Below are positions 34,717-51,241 of a stretch of DNA of 64,000 nucleotides, piece after piece. The DNA is taken from the NCBI GenBank assembly GCA_002189035.1, contig NEEC01000019.1, forward strand, positions 1,922,001 through 1,986,000. Reading direction: 5' to 3'. How positions within the stretch are numbered: position 1 is the first letter of the stretch; every line of letters starts with the position of its first letter. This stretch comes from Utricularia gibba. Taxonomy: Eukaryota; Streptophyta; Magnoliopsida; Lamiales; Lentibulariaceae. Under the pieces are notes generated by a model. The model was not told the origin of the DNA, did no database searches, and worked only from the letters and a program-made list of their open reading frames with translations. A program made the translations under genes and the position numbers.

Positions 34717-37054
34717 ATGGCTTTTTTCTTATCGAAGTCTGGAATCCGCGCCTTGCTGGGAACTCCCAAGGTGGGTTTCCGAAAAATAGCGAACCCATTT
34801 TCTCAGAATGTTTCTCCCACAGCGAGTTTCCATTTCACCTTGCCTCGTCACAAGTCTCTTCGACCCGACGAAGATTTGGATTATGCGTCAAATGGTGATC
34901 CTCCGGTAGGCTCTTTGGCCAGTTTTTTTTTTTTTTTTTTAAATTATTTCGCGGGAGATTGCCTTAGTATTGCTTCAGCAGCTTCAGGATTTAGGAGCTA
35001 CCAGTTGAACTTGACTATAGAATTTGTCGAAGAGCATGTTGTTGCTGACATTCTCATGGAAACATTTGAACCACTAGCATTTCTTTTGGTTGGATAATGT
35101 ATCTGTGATTTATGTCTAATGAATGATCAATGGGTGTATATGTAAACTATTTTTTTCTACAAGGGTCTTGATTTCCCAGGAGGTGTAGTTAATTTTACCC
35201 CCGAGTTGAAATTTCTGCACGGGTTTCTTGACGAGAGGGTTCGTTGCTACAAGGTTCTTGATGACAATGGCCAGTTAGTAAGCAGAAATTTCGTCCAGGT
35301 CCATGTCAATATACATTTACTTCAGTATAGCGTACAGGTTGTATTGTTAGCTATGAAGCTTATGCTTAATTTTCTTTGCAAATTCAGATGAATAAGGAAA
35401 CTGCATTGAAAATGTACAAGGACATGGTAACACTTCAGACTATGGATACCATCTTTTATGAAGTCCAGAGACAGGGAAGAATATCTTTCTATGTCACAGC
35501 AAATGGTGAAGAAGCATTGAATATTGCTTCTTCGGCTGCGCTTAGTTTAAGTGATCCGGTCTTTCCTCAGGTTAACCTTTTTCTATAATGGATAAATTTC
35601 AGATGGCGAGGGGATTCTTTTTTAATTGTTTTTACTTGAGTATGATATGATGGTGGTGGTTTGTGCAGTACAGGGAGGCCGGTGTTCTACTATGGCGAGG
35701 ATTCACGGTACAAGAATTTGCAAACCAGTGTTTTGGAAACAAAGATGATTTGTGTAAAGGCAGGCAGATGCCAGTCCATTATGGGTCCAAAAAGCACAAT
35801 TATTTCACAGTTGCTTCCACTGTCGCGTATGATAGAAAACTATTGAAGTTATTCAGAATGAAAAAAATAGACATTAGATTTAAGTTGTTTTGATATCATT
35901 TAATCTTAAGTGTGCTGTCTTCACTGTCTCTCAGCACCCAAATTCCCCACGCTGTTGGCGCTGCCTATTCTTTGAAGATGGATGGAAAAGATTCTTGTGC
36001 AATAACCTATTTTGGAGACGGTGGTACCAGCACGGTAAGCGCAACATGACTCAGATACATTTTTGGGCAATATGGTTGTCTGAGAGGTTTGAAATGAAGG
36101 GAAAAATCCCATTTTGATGTTTTCACTGCATATTTAGATACCTTTTTCAAGTTTTTTTCACAAAACACGGTATACTACAGTTTGTTTCTTGCACTGTAGG
36201 GAGATTTTCATGCTGCAATCAACTTTGCCGCAGTTATGGAGGTACCCGTTATACTTTTTTGCCGGAACAATGGATGGGCCATCAGCACCCCAGTGAATGA
36301 TCAGTTTCGAGGTACATTCCTGCAAGATTTCATTTCTATTTTTCCCCCTTCCCTCCAACTGAACCTTCCAGTTAATGATGCACAGGTGATGGAATTGTTG
36401 TCCGAGGTCCTGCATATGGAGTGCGCAGCATCAGAGTTGATGGTAACGACGCCATTGCCGTGTACAGCGCTGTCCATATGGCACGCAAACTAGCCATTTC
36501 TAAATCTAGACCCATCCTAATTGAGGTGGCTCATACATGAATCAATATCGCCTGCATTATGAGTCTGGTGCTCTGCTTGCCGTCTTACTGTTCTTGAGAT
36601 GCAGGCCCTCACATACCGAGCAGGGCATCACACAACATCTGACGACTCCACCAGGTATCGCCCCATTGAAGAGATAGAATGGTGGAAAACATCTCAAGAC
36701 CCAGTTGCAAGATTCAGAAAATGGGTTGAAAGACAGGGGTGGTGGAATTCTGAAGCCGAAGGAGAGCACCGCCACTCTGCTCGCCAAGAGGTTAAACCAT
36801 CTCAGTTTTCTCGCCATGCATGTTTCTTTTTGTTATCTGAACCATGTTGCTGCGCACAGGTACTGCATGCAATTCAAGTTGCAGAGAAGCTTGAGAAACC
36901 CGCCATGGGCGAAGTCTTCACCGATGTGTACGACGTGCAGCCTTCCAATCTGAGGGAAGAAGAGATGCTGCTAAGACAGACTGTTAGAAGGCATCCCAAG
37001 GACTATCCTGATTTCCCAACTGAGGAATCAGGCAACAAACTCGCAATGGATTGA
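34717..37054 (+). CDS. BCKDHA: Branched-chain 2-oxoacid dehydrogenase E1 alpha subunit, mitochondrial
   Basis: Thiamine-diphosphate subunit of the mitochondrial complex that decarboxylates the 2-oxoacids of Leu, Ile and Val. Nine exons: 34717-34905, 35164-35298, 35388-35570, 35669-35826, 35935-36034, 36200-36311, 36386-36525, 36605-36790, 36860-37054. They give 465 residues. A basic presequence is followed by LDFPGG and then the TPP-binding motif, from GDGG to [22 protein letters not shown] and a C-terminal QPSNLREEE segment follow. The regulatory loop reads [13 protein letters not shown]. The first Ser, the site phosphorylated in mammals, is Thr here. Phases and length are normal. The E1-beta partner is not in the window. 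Confidence 0.95.
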
Positions 37055-37589
37055 TTGGATATGGGTATATTTTTTACAACTTTTTAATTAATATTTAATA
37101 AAAAGAATCTATTTTTTAAAAAAATATTCGATTTTTTTTAATGCATGTGTTGTTGTCCATATTTAAAAATCTATATTTTTATTTAATTATGTATTTAATT
37201 GATTTTTTTAATAATATATTGAATTAAATTTAATAATGTTTAATTATATATATTTTTTAAAAAAGTATATATATTTTTTCTTTTTCATTTTTGAAAACAC
37301 GTTTTTTTAAATACTAATTAAATTGCACCGGAAAGGTAATGGTTATCTAATTCCCGGTCTCCGGCCAAACCGGTAAAACCAGGAAAGCTTCATTCGAGGG
37401 AAGGAGCCGGATAAGAGTGGGGGACGGAGTTGGCTTTGTTTATGCCCGCTGAAGGCGGAGGAGCCGACCAGTGGGCTTGAGTGAATAAACGAGTCGGCGC
37501 TTATTCGCCGTTTGTCGTGGTCGAGGTGGGAGGTGTTCTTCCCTCTCGTTAGTGTGTGTGTGTGTGTGTGCTGCAACGTCTGAAGATAC
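37055..37589. other. Intergenic region BCKDH E1-alpha / FTSHI4-like, with (GT)n
   Basis: AT-rich to about 37320, then the FTSHI4-like promoter and leader. A GT/TG dinucleotide run of about 19 bases at 37552-37570 lies some 20 bases before the start codon, within the probable leader, and should be length-variable between individuals. Confidence 0.5.
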
Positions 37590-42836
<5,247 letters not shown>

Positions 42837-43221
42837 GATCATGTAACTTATGTGTGGTTTATCTCCAGAGTGGATCAGTGAACTGTGAAATTCACAGTTG
42901 AGATAGATTTTGTTTATCTTGGCCCTATGAAATACTTGGTATAGATGAAGATAAGATTATTAAAGTAAGATATGATTAAATTTAAATATTATTTTCAGTA
43001 TTTAACTACCAAACAACACTGAAACCAAAGTTGTGATGTTTTCAGTTATAAAATATTGTTTTCATAAACAGAAAAACAAAGTTGAAAACACAAACGACAA
43101 ATATGAAATAAATAATAATTGAGGTCACTAATAGAAGCCTACCTAGCAATGGGGGCCTCTTTCAATTGGATAAGAAGTTGCTTTTTCTTCTTCTCCACGA
43201 AGCTCATTCCAGCAGCTTCTA
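42837..43221. other. Intergenic region FTSHI4-like / PLDRP1-like
   Basis: Short, partly AT-rich stretch with the 3' trailer of one gene and the leader of the next. Nothing further recognised. Confidence 0.4.
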
Positions 43222-43923
43222 ATGGCGTTCTATGATTCTGCTTCCTCCAACTCTTTCTACTACTACAATCCAACCCCTGGTCCTTACCATGAAACTTCTT
43301 ACAGTTATTACTACACACCATATCCATCAGAGATTGAATTTCTTCAGCCATCATCATACACAAGGTTGATCATCTCCCACTCAGTTTCACCCACAGATTT
43401 CGATGAATACGATCCAACTCCATACGGCGGTGGCTATGACCAAGCTGCTACTTATGGCAAACCACTTCCCCCATCGGATGCCATATGTTATCCTCGCACA
43501 TCGCCTCCTAAATCCGATGTCATCACCCCGGAACCTCACTCCTATGATTCGACACCGCCTCCATACGGAAAGGATGCTGAAAAGCCGCAGGTCGAAGTGA
43601 AACCTCGTGAAGAACCACAGGTCGTAGAAAGTGGGGGTGATGACTACTACCAAAAGGTATATGGAAAAGGACGGTACTTTTATGGATCAGGTTTTGAAAG
43701 TGTTGATCTTTGTGATGGATTATTTGGGTACTGGCCGTGTTGGGCTAAAAGGGAGGCGGAGGAGGAACAAGAGAGGTGGAGAGAGAATAGTGGGGAAGAA
43801 AATGGAAGAAGAGAAGATCCACATCCATGGGAGCTTTGTGCTGAATATTTCTTTGGCCCTGGGGAGGTGAACTGTTTTGATGATTATGCAGATCATAGCC
43901 ACCAGTATCAAAATAACTGGTAG
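43222..43923 (+). CDS. Low-complexity protein related to At5g39570 (PLDRP1) family
   Basis: One exon encoding 233 residues rich in Tyr, Pro, Ser and acidic residues, without signal peptide or transmembrane helix. FDEYDPTPYGGGYDQ followed by YGKPLPPSDAICYP (about residues 60-90) matches the N-terminal signature of plant At5g39570-like proteins. In Arabidopsis that protein has been linked to phospholipase D and shows disordered, RNA-binding-like behaviour. The usual long array of Tyr/Gly/Arg repeats is missing, so this is a short divergent member. A C-terminal segment with WPCWAKREAEEEQERW and a His-rich end is unlike that family. The ATG at 43222 opens the frame. Function is not known. Confidence 0.7.
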   Translation: MAFYDSASSNSFYYYNPTPGPYHETSYSYYYTPYPSEIEFLQPSSYTRLIISHSVSPTDFDEYDPTPYGGGYDQAATYGKPLPPSDAICYPRTSPPKSDVITPEPHSYDSTPPPYGKDAEKPQVEVKPREEPQVVESGGDDYYQKVYGKGRYFYGSGFESVDLCDGLFGYWPCWAKREAEEEQERWRENSGEENGRREDPHPWELCAEYFFGPGEVNCFDDYADHSHQYQNNW

Positions 43924-44989
43924 TACCTGCTGGCATTCTTCCCTTCCGTTTTCTCCGACCAACAATCAGTTGCGAGCCTCACTTTTGTGGTAAGAAGCTA
44001 CGGGCTGGTGTTGCTTGTGGAACTAGCGCTATGAAGTTTTTTCAGTCATTTTTCATCTGCAGTATATAGCATGAAAAATACCACTAAAGTTGTTACTTCT
44101 GAAGTGCATGATGTTTCAGTGTCTTACCTTTTTACTGATTCTGCTTCATCTTGTATCTTTTTTACATCATGTCTCTCTCCTTGAGCTGTGGAATAACAAG
44201 TACATGATATTAATGAAAGCTTGGTTACACTCTTCTGGAATTCTGCTCTACCAACTGGTCTGTATTCAACCTGTAGATTGAACACCTTGAACTTCTGTCA
44301 AACATTATTTCTCAGGTAACTGCTACAGGGAAACGTAACTTAAATTACTTGGAAAACAGTAATAACAGTAAAAGCGGCCGGTTATTTTCGTTTTTTTTGG
44401 GAGAGCAGAAGCCTGCTCCTTAAAGATAAGCTGCGCCTAACTCTATTCTCATTTGGCCTACTTTTCATTTCTCTTCGTCAAAGAGACATTCAAAAAGAAA
44501 GCATATGAATTTAAACGAATCAGGCGAACACCAAGGGCAATACAAAATTCTACGCGAACAAAAGGAAAACACAGATTAGTCATAAAACAAGTTTCAAAAA
44601 CCTTGATAGCAGCTTCAACACCCTCGCCTCCTCCCGGCACCGGCTCCGATCGCCGGAACCTTCGTTCTAGTAGTATTCAGCTCCAAGAATCGCCCGCCGC
44701 TGTCGAGGGTCTTCGTTGGCGACCGGTCGGTGGGGTCACTATGATATTTTAAATAATATGGTATTGCTTTTTCATAAGTATTTAAAAAAAACAAATTGGA
44801 AAAAAATCTATTGCAAAAAAATATAATTTGTTTAATATAATTGAAAAAAACGCATTTAAAATTAGAAAAGAACACCATCAATCGACAGATCCATCGACAT
44901 TTGCGGAGTTTCCATCAACTGCCATCTCCGTCTTCCTTTCCTCTCTCCCGTCGGCCGGTGACGTCCTCCTCCGCGCTTTCTCTTCTTCC
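43924..44989. other. Intergenic region PLDRP1-like / ERD7-like
   Basis: About 1.07 kb. Holds a trailer, a stretch of ordinary composition, and an AT-rich segment at about 44740-44870 before the ERD7-like leader. Short open frames on both strands show no recognisable family. Confidence 0.35.
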
Positions 44990-46867
44990 ATGGCTTTTCC
45001 AAACCCTAACCCTAATCGCGATAGAATGTACCCCAAAATCTCGGATCAAACTTCGCCCACTTCTTCTCTATATCCCAAAATCGACATGAATGATTTGCTA
45101 GAAAACCTCTTTCCGGAACCCAATGCCCAGTTTTCTCCTCCCTCCGCTCCCCCTGAAGACTCTGTCGAGGACATGATCACCCTTCCAGGCGCTATTCTGC
45201 ATCTCATCGATAACCGCTACTCCGTAGAGCTCGCAACAGGGGATCTCAGAGTTCTGCGCATACTTCAAGGAGACAGCGCCGTTGTGGCACTCGCATCTGT
45301 CGGGGACGAAATCCAATGGCCGTTAACTAAAGATCTTGCCGCTGTCAAACTAGATTCTTCTCATTACTTCTTCTCCTTCCGGCTGCCGAGCGAATATGAG
45401 GATTCTGATTCTAGTGATGAAGATTCTCCAAGAAAGAAAACCAAGAGTAAGAAGAAAAGGAAAGAAAGGAAAGAAAGGAAAAAACAGGAAGAAAATGAGA
45501 TGTTGAGTTATGGGTTGACTGTGGTTTCCAAGGGTCAGGAAGGATTGCTGAAGGAATTGGATGGTATTCTGGAGAATTACTGCAACTTTTCAGTGCATAG
45601 TGTTCACGAGAAGGAAGTGGTTGCAGTTGCCGGTGCTGCAGCCCGAGAAACTACTGCAGATCAATTGAGGGAGAACAACCAGAAGGAGCAGGAGGTGAAA
45701 GGGCAATGCGCAGCTTATTGGACAACACTGGCGCCGAATGTTGAAGACTATAGCAGTACAGCAGCGAGGCTAATTGCATCAGGCTCAGGGCAGCTGGTTA
45801 AAGGGATATTGTGGTGCGGGGATGTGACTGTGGATCGGTTAAACTGGGGAAATGAGGTGTTAAAAAAGAGGATGGCTCCCGGAGAGGCAGCAGAAATTGA
45901 TCCTAAAACGTTGAAGAGGATCAAAAGGTTTGTTTTTTTGTTGAATTTGATACCTGCACTTGTTTTATCTTGTTGGTTTTATGGTTAACCTTGTTTACTG
46001 CCAGAGTCAAGAAGGTGACTAAAATGACTGAGAAAGTGGCAACTGGGGTACTTTCAGGGGTGGTGAAAGTTTCAGGCTTCTTTACCGGTTCTGTAGCAAA
46101 CTCAAAAATGGGGAAGAAGTTCTTTGATCTTTTACCAGGAGAAATGGTTCTTGCATCTCTGGATGGATTTGGTTAGTCATATGTTTTCATCCTTCTGCCT
46201 TCTTCTACGTTTTGCTTACGATCAAGTTCTAGCCACATGCACCATGTTATAGTTTTCCATTGGATGTTTGTGCATCTTTTCAGCAGTGTTTCACATGGGG
46301 AAAAAATGCAATGAAACAGAATTAGAACTAGGATATGGGCTGACTGTTTGATGAGGCTTTGGATCTCATGTTACATGTCACCCGAGAGCAAAATGCTCTC
46401 TTTGAACTTACCAGTAAAAGCAGTTGACATTAGACACATACATTCCTCTGAAGCTTCCAGTTTAGGCCTGTTGCACTTGTATTACCTCAATCTCCATCTT
46501 TTCTTGACTTGTCCCACAACAGGTAAAGTTTGCGACGCAGTTGAAATAGCCGGAAAGAGTGTGATGTCCACCTCTTCCACGGTGACTACTGGGCTCGTGT
46601 CTCACCGGTAAATAATTCCTTGCTCCATTCAACTTCTGTGCTATGAAACCGAGCCTGATGTGATCTCACAAAAAAAGGTACGGAGAAGAAGCAGCGAAGG
46701 CGGCAGGTGAGGGGCTGGATGCTGCAGGGCATGCCGCCGGCACGGCGTGGGCGGTGTTCAAGATCAGGAAAGCACTTGATCCCAAGTCCGTGATGAAGCC
46801 CTCTACACTGGCAAAGGCCGCTGCTAAATCAGCGTTTGCTGAAAAGAAGGGCAAAGCCTCCAAGTGA
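44990..46867 (+). CDS. Senescence/dehydration-associated protein, ERD7-like
   Basis: Plant protein with a senescence domain, induced by drought, cold and ageing in Arabidopsis and linked to membrane-lipid remodelling under cold. Exons are 44990-45927, 46005-46171, 46523-46607 and 46678-46867, giving 459 residues. The N-terminus has MYPKI and SLYPKID repeats, then a beta-rich domain (ILHLIDNRYSVELATGDLRVLRI). An acidic then Lys-rich linker (SDSSDEDSPRKK...) runs at about residues 140-165. The senescence domain begins with QEGLLKELDGILENYC and continues through TARLIASGSGQLVKGILWCGD and VKKVTKMTEKVATGVLSGVVKVSGF. The C-terminus is Ala/Lys-rich. The first in-frame ATG is at 44990. All four exons fit in phase. 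Confidence 0.93.
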
Positions 46868-47375
46868 TGATGGAAACCATGATAAGTCGCCACGTTTTGG
46901 TGTATACGAGAGAGTTTTTTTTTTTTTTTCTCATTGTGACAAAATTTTATGGTTCATCTGGGCGTAAATTATTTTTTATTTAATCACATTTTATAAAATT
47001 TATGTTTTAGTCATATATCTATTTATATATGTATATATATAACTATATATATAACTATATCTATAGATATCTATATATATATATATTTATTTATTTAAAA
47101 ATAAATAATCTATATATATCATTAATTGACTATGATATCAAACGAAATTTATTGTGTATAATTATTAAAATATATCAGAAAACATGAAAATTCGAAATTG
47201 AAAGTTTAATGAAATCTAGTTTGGCTATAAGAGGTTCGGAAATTAGGTTGTTTAGCCGGTATAAAAGAGGCTTGAATCCCAAAGTCGCCTGTAGCCCAAA
47301 TTGAAGCCTACGAGCAGCCGCTGTTTCCGTGATGATGAACCTCTGAGTTAGCACGAAGCAAAGCAAAGTAATGTA
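46868..47375. other. Intergenic region ERD7-like / PAT10-like
   Basis: Trailer, then a very AT-rich block, then the PAT10-like promoter. It includes the TA-rich microsatellite listed separately. No gene recognised. Confidence 0.4.
47012..47095. repeat. Imperfect TA-rich microsatellite
   Basis: Runs of TATATA broken by CTA and GTA, with a motif like AACTATATAT repeated. Low-complexity AT sequence, likely length-variable. Confidence 0.75.
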
Positions 47376-49974
47376 ATGGGCGCTTCATGTTGCAGCCATT
47401 TTGGGGCAAGATGTGTTCCTGACACCCGCCTCCTATCATCCCTTTCTGATCCTGGTAACTCCTTTTTTCCGCCATTCTTTTTCTTTATATCATGTTGGTC
47501 GTCTTCCGGGATAGCTGACTTTGCTGATGCGTTTGTAATTAGTTCGAAGATCTACGATGTTCTTGAAAATTGCTCTGGTCATGCTACATCTGCTTTTTGC
47601 CGGGGTCATATTCTTCTTCGACAATGATTTGGTAGAAAAGACCAAACGGGAGCCCTGGTAACACGCTCAAACTTTGATAGTCAGGAATGCAATGGAATGT
47701 AGTATACGTTTGCATGAGTCAGACTTGGTTGAATTTTTTGTGACTCTCTGGAGAATGCGTCTGATTTTTTGATGTCAAATACTTCGTGCTTATTGAAGTT
47801 GATTAAATTTTTATGATTTGCATTATGGTTTACTTTTTTCCCATCTTCATAAACATATGATGGTATACGTAGCACCGTAGTTTTTCCCGTAATGCAGGTA
47901 TACAGCTTTGTATGCATTTTTGTTCGTTGCTACATTGGTGCAATATTTCGTCACCTCTGGGACATCGCCTGGGTATTTTTTTTCAGTCATTTTTCATTCG
48001 AAATTAGCAATGGGAGTCAGTTGCTATCCATTTTTATCAACATAAAACTCTTGGAGCGTTCTTACTTTTGCAGGTATCTTTTAGATGTACAGAATGCTGT
48101 AAATGAAAAAGATGCTTTAGATAGAAGAACACTTTTGGCTGCAAAGTAAGTTTGCTATTTCCATCTGAAGTCATCCTAAACAGTAATGTTGATCATTGTG
48201 CTTTTTTTATTTTGTTAGAAGAAAATCACTATGAAGCATTAGAATGGTTTGTTTAGACTTGTCACTAATTATATGCCACTGAATTTGCGTTGTTAAAATG
48301 TTTAAGCAAAGACAGCCAGCTTTTGGAAGCGTCATAACCATTGATGCAAATACCTATTCAAGCGGGAATGCCACTTCTTGGACACAATTGGTGATGGATC
48401 TGTATCCTCCAGGGTCATCTACCAGGCGAGTGAATGTTAAGTTTTGAAGTCGGAATCAGTAACCAACGTGTTCATATGCATGTTGAGTACTAAAAACATA
48501 AATTAGCAGATAGTTCCTTGTTTTTCTAAATTGAACCAAAAGAATCAATACTTTGTGCTTGTCCTCTTTTCCTTGTCACAATGGGCATGCAGTGCATTTT
48601 TGCTGTGAGCATTTTGCAGCGTTTTATGTGACTTTTTTATGCTGTTATTACTGATTGAATTTATTTTGGTTGATTTTGTTCAGAAGTTTAACCTGCACAT
48701 ACTGCAATATTATTCAGGTAAAAATTTTTCCCCAGCAGGTTGATTTTCTGTTGCTCACTTAATTCACTTTCTTGAATTTTTTTCTTTCATTGCGTCATTG
48801 AATGTCTTTATTGAGTCTTGGGGTTACAGTGAAAATTTTAGAGAAACTTGTTCACATAATCAAAGATATTTTGTGCCTGCTATTTTATTTTTCCACATTA
48901 ATGTGGCAGCCTCCACGAGCAAGGCATTGTCATGATTGTGATAAGTGCGTTCTTCAGTTTGATCATCACTGTGTTTGGCTCGGGACATGCGTTGGCCAGG
49001 GGAATCACTGTCTATTTTGGTGGGTATCCGTCTTCTCTTTTGTCATTTCTTGCACTATGCCAGTTATGCTGGTCATTACTTTATTGACGCAGTTTTTGTT
49101 TATTATGTGTCCTTTTAATTGTTTTCTATGTTACATCAGGTGGTATATTTTGGAGGAATCAGTCCTGTGCAGTTGGACAGCTTTTCTTTATATTCGGTTC
49201 CTTACATGTGATGCAACTAAGACTTGGTACGCATATCTGCTCACCACCTTAAGTCACCATCCTTTGATTCAAATCTTATTTGAAGCGGTGCTAAAGTGAA
49301 ATTGGTTTCATTTAGGCAAGAGGCCGTAATTACAGTTTTGCTCTTGGTTTGTCTGTCACTTGCTTTGACATTTCTAGTTCTGCTGTTCCTTTTCCATAGG
49401 TAAATACGCTCACCCACTAATATTCTTCCTCTAAAGTTTATTCTTCAAAAGTTCACCGCAGACTGTTTCCTTTTCTCATATGCAGCTACCTAGCATTGAC
49501 TAATCAAAAGACTTATGAACTTGTGAGACGGAGAAGAATTGGATACTTAAGGTCTGTCCTATTTCATTAACCCTGTTGCTTCAGCATCATTACTAAATAA
49601 TACCCATACCATCCATCTAGTTAGCTCAAGTCGAGCTTCGAATGCTCGCTTCCTTGATGTTAGACATCTTGAACTTACTTGGTTGATCTGATGATGCGAA
49701 GTCATGTAGTCCGGTCCTCATACATGTGTTTTGTTTCCCCCCGGCATCACCAGCGTTGGAAGTGCATATGAAACTTTCCATGTTGCGCTGCAGGTCGGTC
49801 CCTGCAAGAGTGTATCCATTCAGCAAAGGCCTCTGCCGAAACTTGTATCTCTTCTGTTGGGCATCGAAAGCCGGCGGCGTGTACAGATTGGAGCCGCTGC
49901 CCTCAGCTGCAGAACTTGAGGAGAAGTCCAGACCTTACACTTGCGTCGATCTCCTGTCGTGCCGCTGTTGCTGA
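47376..49974 (+). CDS. PAT10: DHHC protein S-acyltransferase, PAT10-like
   Basis: Integral membrane enzyme that attaches palmitate to cysteines. Arabidopsis PAT10 acts at Golgi and vacuole membranes. Exons are 47376-47454, 47543-47657, 47898-47972, 48074-48145, 48312-48425, 48684-48717, 48910-49019, 49140-49226, 49316-49399, 49486-49551 and 49794-49974. They give 338 residues, close to the 340 recalled for Arabidopsis. Two N-terminal helices lead to VTSGTSPGY, then the zinc-finger catalytic core CTYCNI...HCHDCDKC...DHHCVW with GTCVGQGNH. Two further helices, [14 protein letters not shown] and a tail ending CRCC (possibly itself acylated) follow. The intron after exon 5 starts with GC (AG then GCGAGT). 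The last exon has the conserved SRPYTC motif. Plus-strand neighbours are unrelated. Confidence 0.93.
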
Positions 49975-51241
49975 GTGCTCTCCCGGTTTGTTTTGTTTCT
50001 TGTTGTTGAATCTCTTTCATTCTTGAACCGTTATAACTGCCGTTAGTCCATTTTTTTTATCCTTTTTTGATTGTACGATAAATCAATGAATTGATAAATT
50101 AAAATCAATTTGGATTTTTCGAGCAATTTTTGGTGTATGCACACTGTGTAGGTAAAGAGAACAAAATACGTCTAGGTCTAGCGTACGGCGTAGGCTGTAG
50201 GGTTCGGTATGTCGGTGGGGGTAACGGGAACGAAGGGGATACACATCTCGGCGTCTCCGACACCATTTCTGATCCGCCGAGGGAAGATCGATAACTAGTG
50301 TTTTTCCTGTGTTTTCTCACAATCTATTCACTAAAACCGCGGCTGTTTATTTGATCGTGCTGTTCACTCGTTGTGGCTCGCCATGGCCGGTTCTACAAGC
50401 AATGAAAAGTTTCATTTGCTGACCCGATTGAATGTATGCATATATCCCCAAATGTGAAGTTAGCGTCTGATTCGTCCAGTGTGACTGCTGGAGGCTTGTG
50501 TATTTCTGTTTGTGCTCATGGCTATGGCGGGCTGGTTTTTTGAGTTGCCACAAGGTACTCTTTTTCAGCTGTGCTCTTTTCATTAGTACTCTTGCTGTAG
50601 GGGTCCACCTGATGCCGTATGTCCCTGCAATGGTGGCTTTTCTTTCACCAACAGCGGTAATTCATGACCCATATTCCATTTCTTCTGATTCTTGCATTCG
50701 TTGTCTTCATAGTGTCATGTATAGCGGTGTAGGAGAATGTGATGATGCTTTTTCTCTGAAGAATCTCGTTGTGAGAAGTCATGGGATTGAATGGAGTCAA
50801 CCCAGATTTCAAAATGTCATTTTCAGAAGTTAAAGAAACCAGATTGTTTTAGCCGATGCCTCTGATTTGCTTGCTTATTGAATCCAATCAAACGCCTCAT
50901 TAGCAGCATATTTTTCTCCTCTGGCACCAGATTCTTATATTTTGCAACAGCCGATGGGCTAAAATTTACATGTTTTCTTAAAAGCTGAACGATGAAGCCT
51001 TTCTGGGTGAAGTTGTATCATGTCTGTTATCTAAGAAGAAGCCCCTCAAGTGTTGGAGGTGTGTAGTCACATATAAATTTGTACTGGTTTCCATGTTATT
51101 ACTCCATCCTGACATAAAATCAGTGCATTGAAAAGAAAGGGAGATGCTCCATTCGCAAAAGCACTCATGTTCCATGAACAAAATCCAGAATTCGACTCTT
51201 CATGCACTTTCATTCTGCCATATCTATTTCTATCCCAGTGG
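49975..51241. other. Convergent intergenic region PAT10-like / SpoU gene
   Basis: 1.27 kb between two 3' ends. It contains a plus-strand open frame of about 111 codons around 50498-50833 with hydrophobic stretches, but without recognised family or good start context. No repeat or RNA gene was recognised. Confidence 0.35.

Noticed and set aside
44828-44989. Upstream 54-codon extension of the ERD7-like frame
   Set aside because: It has no ATG. The family N-terminus starts at the ATG at 44990.
46912-47095. T-run and TA-rich DNA considered as an origin or matrix attachment site
   Set aside because: AT-rich low complexity is common between plant genes, and nothing specific supports such a function.
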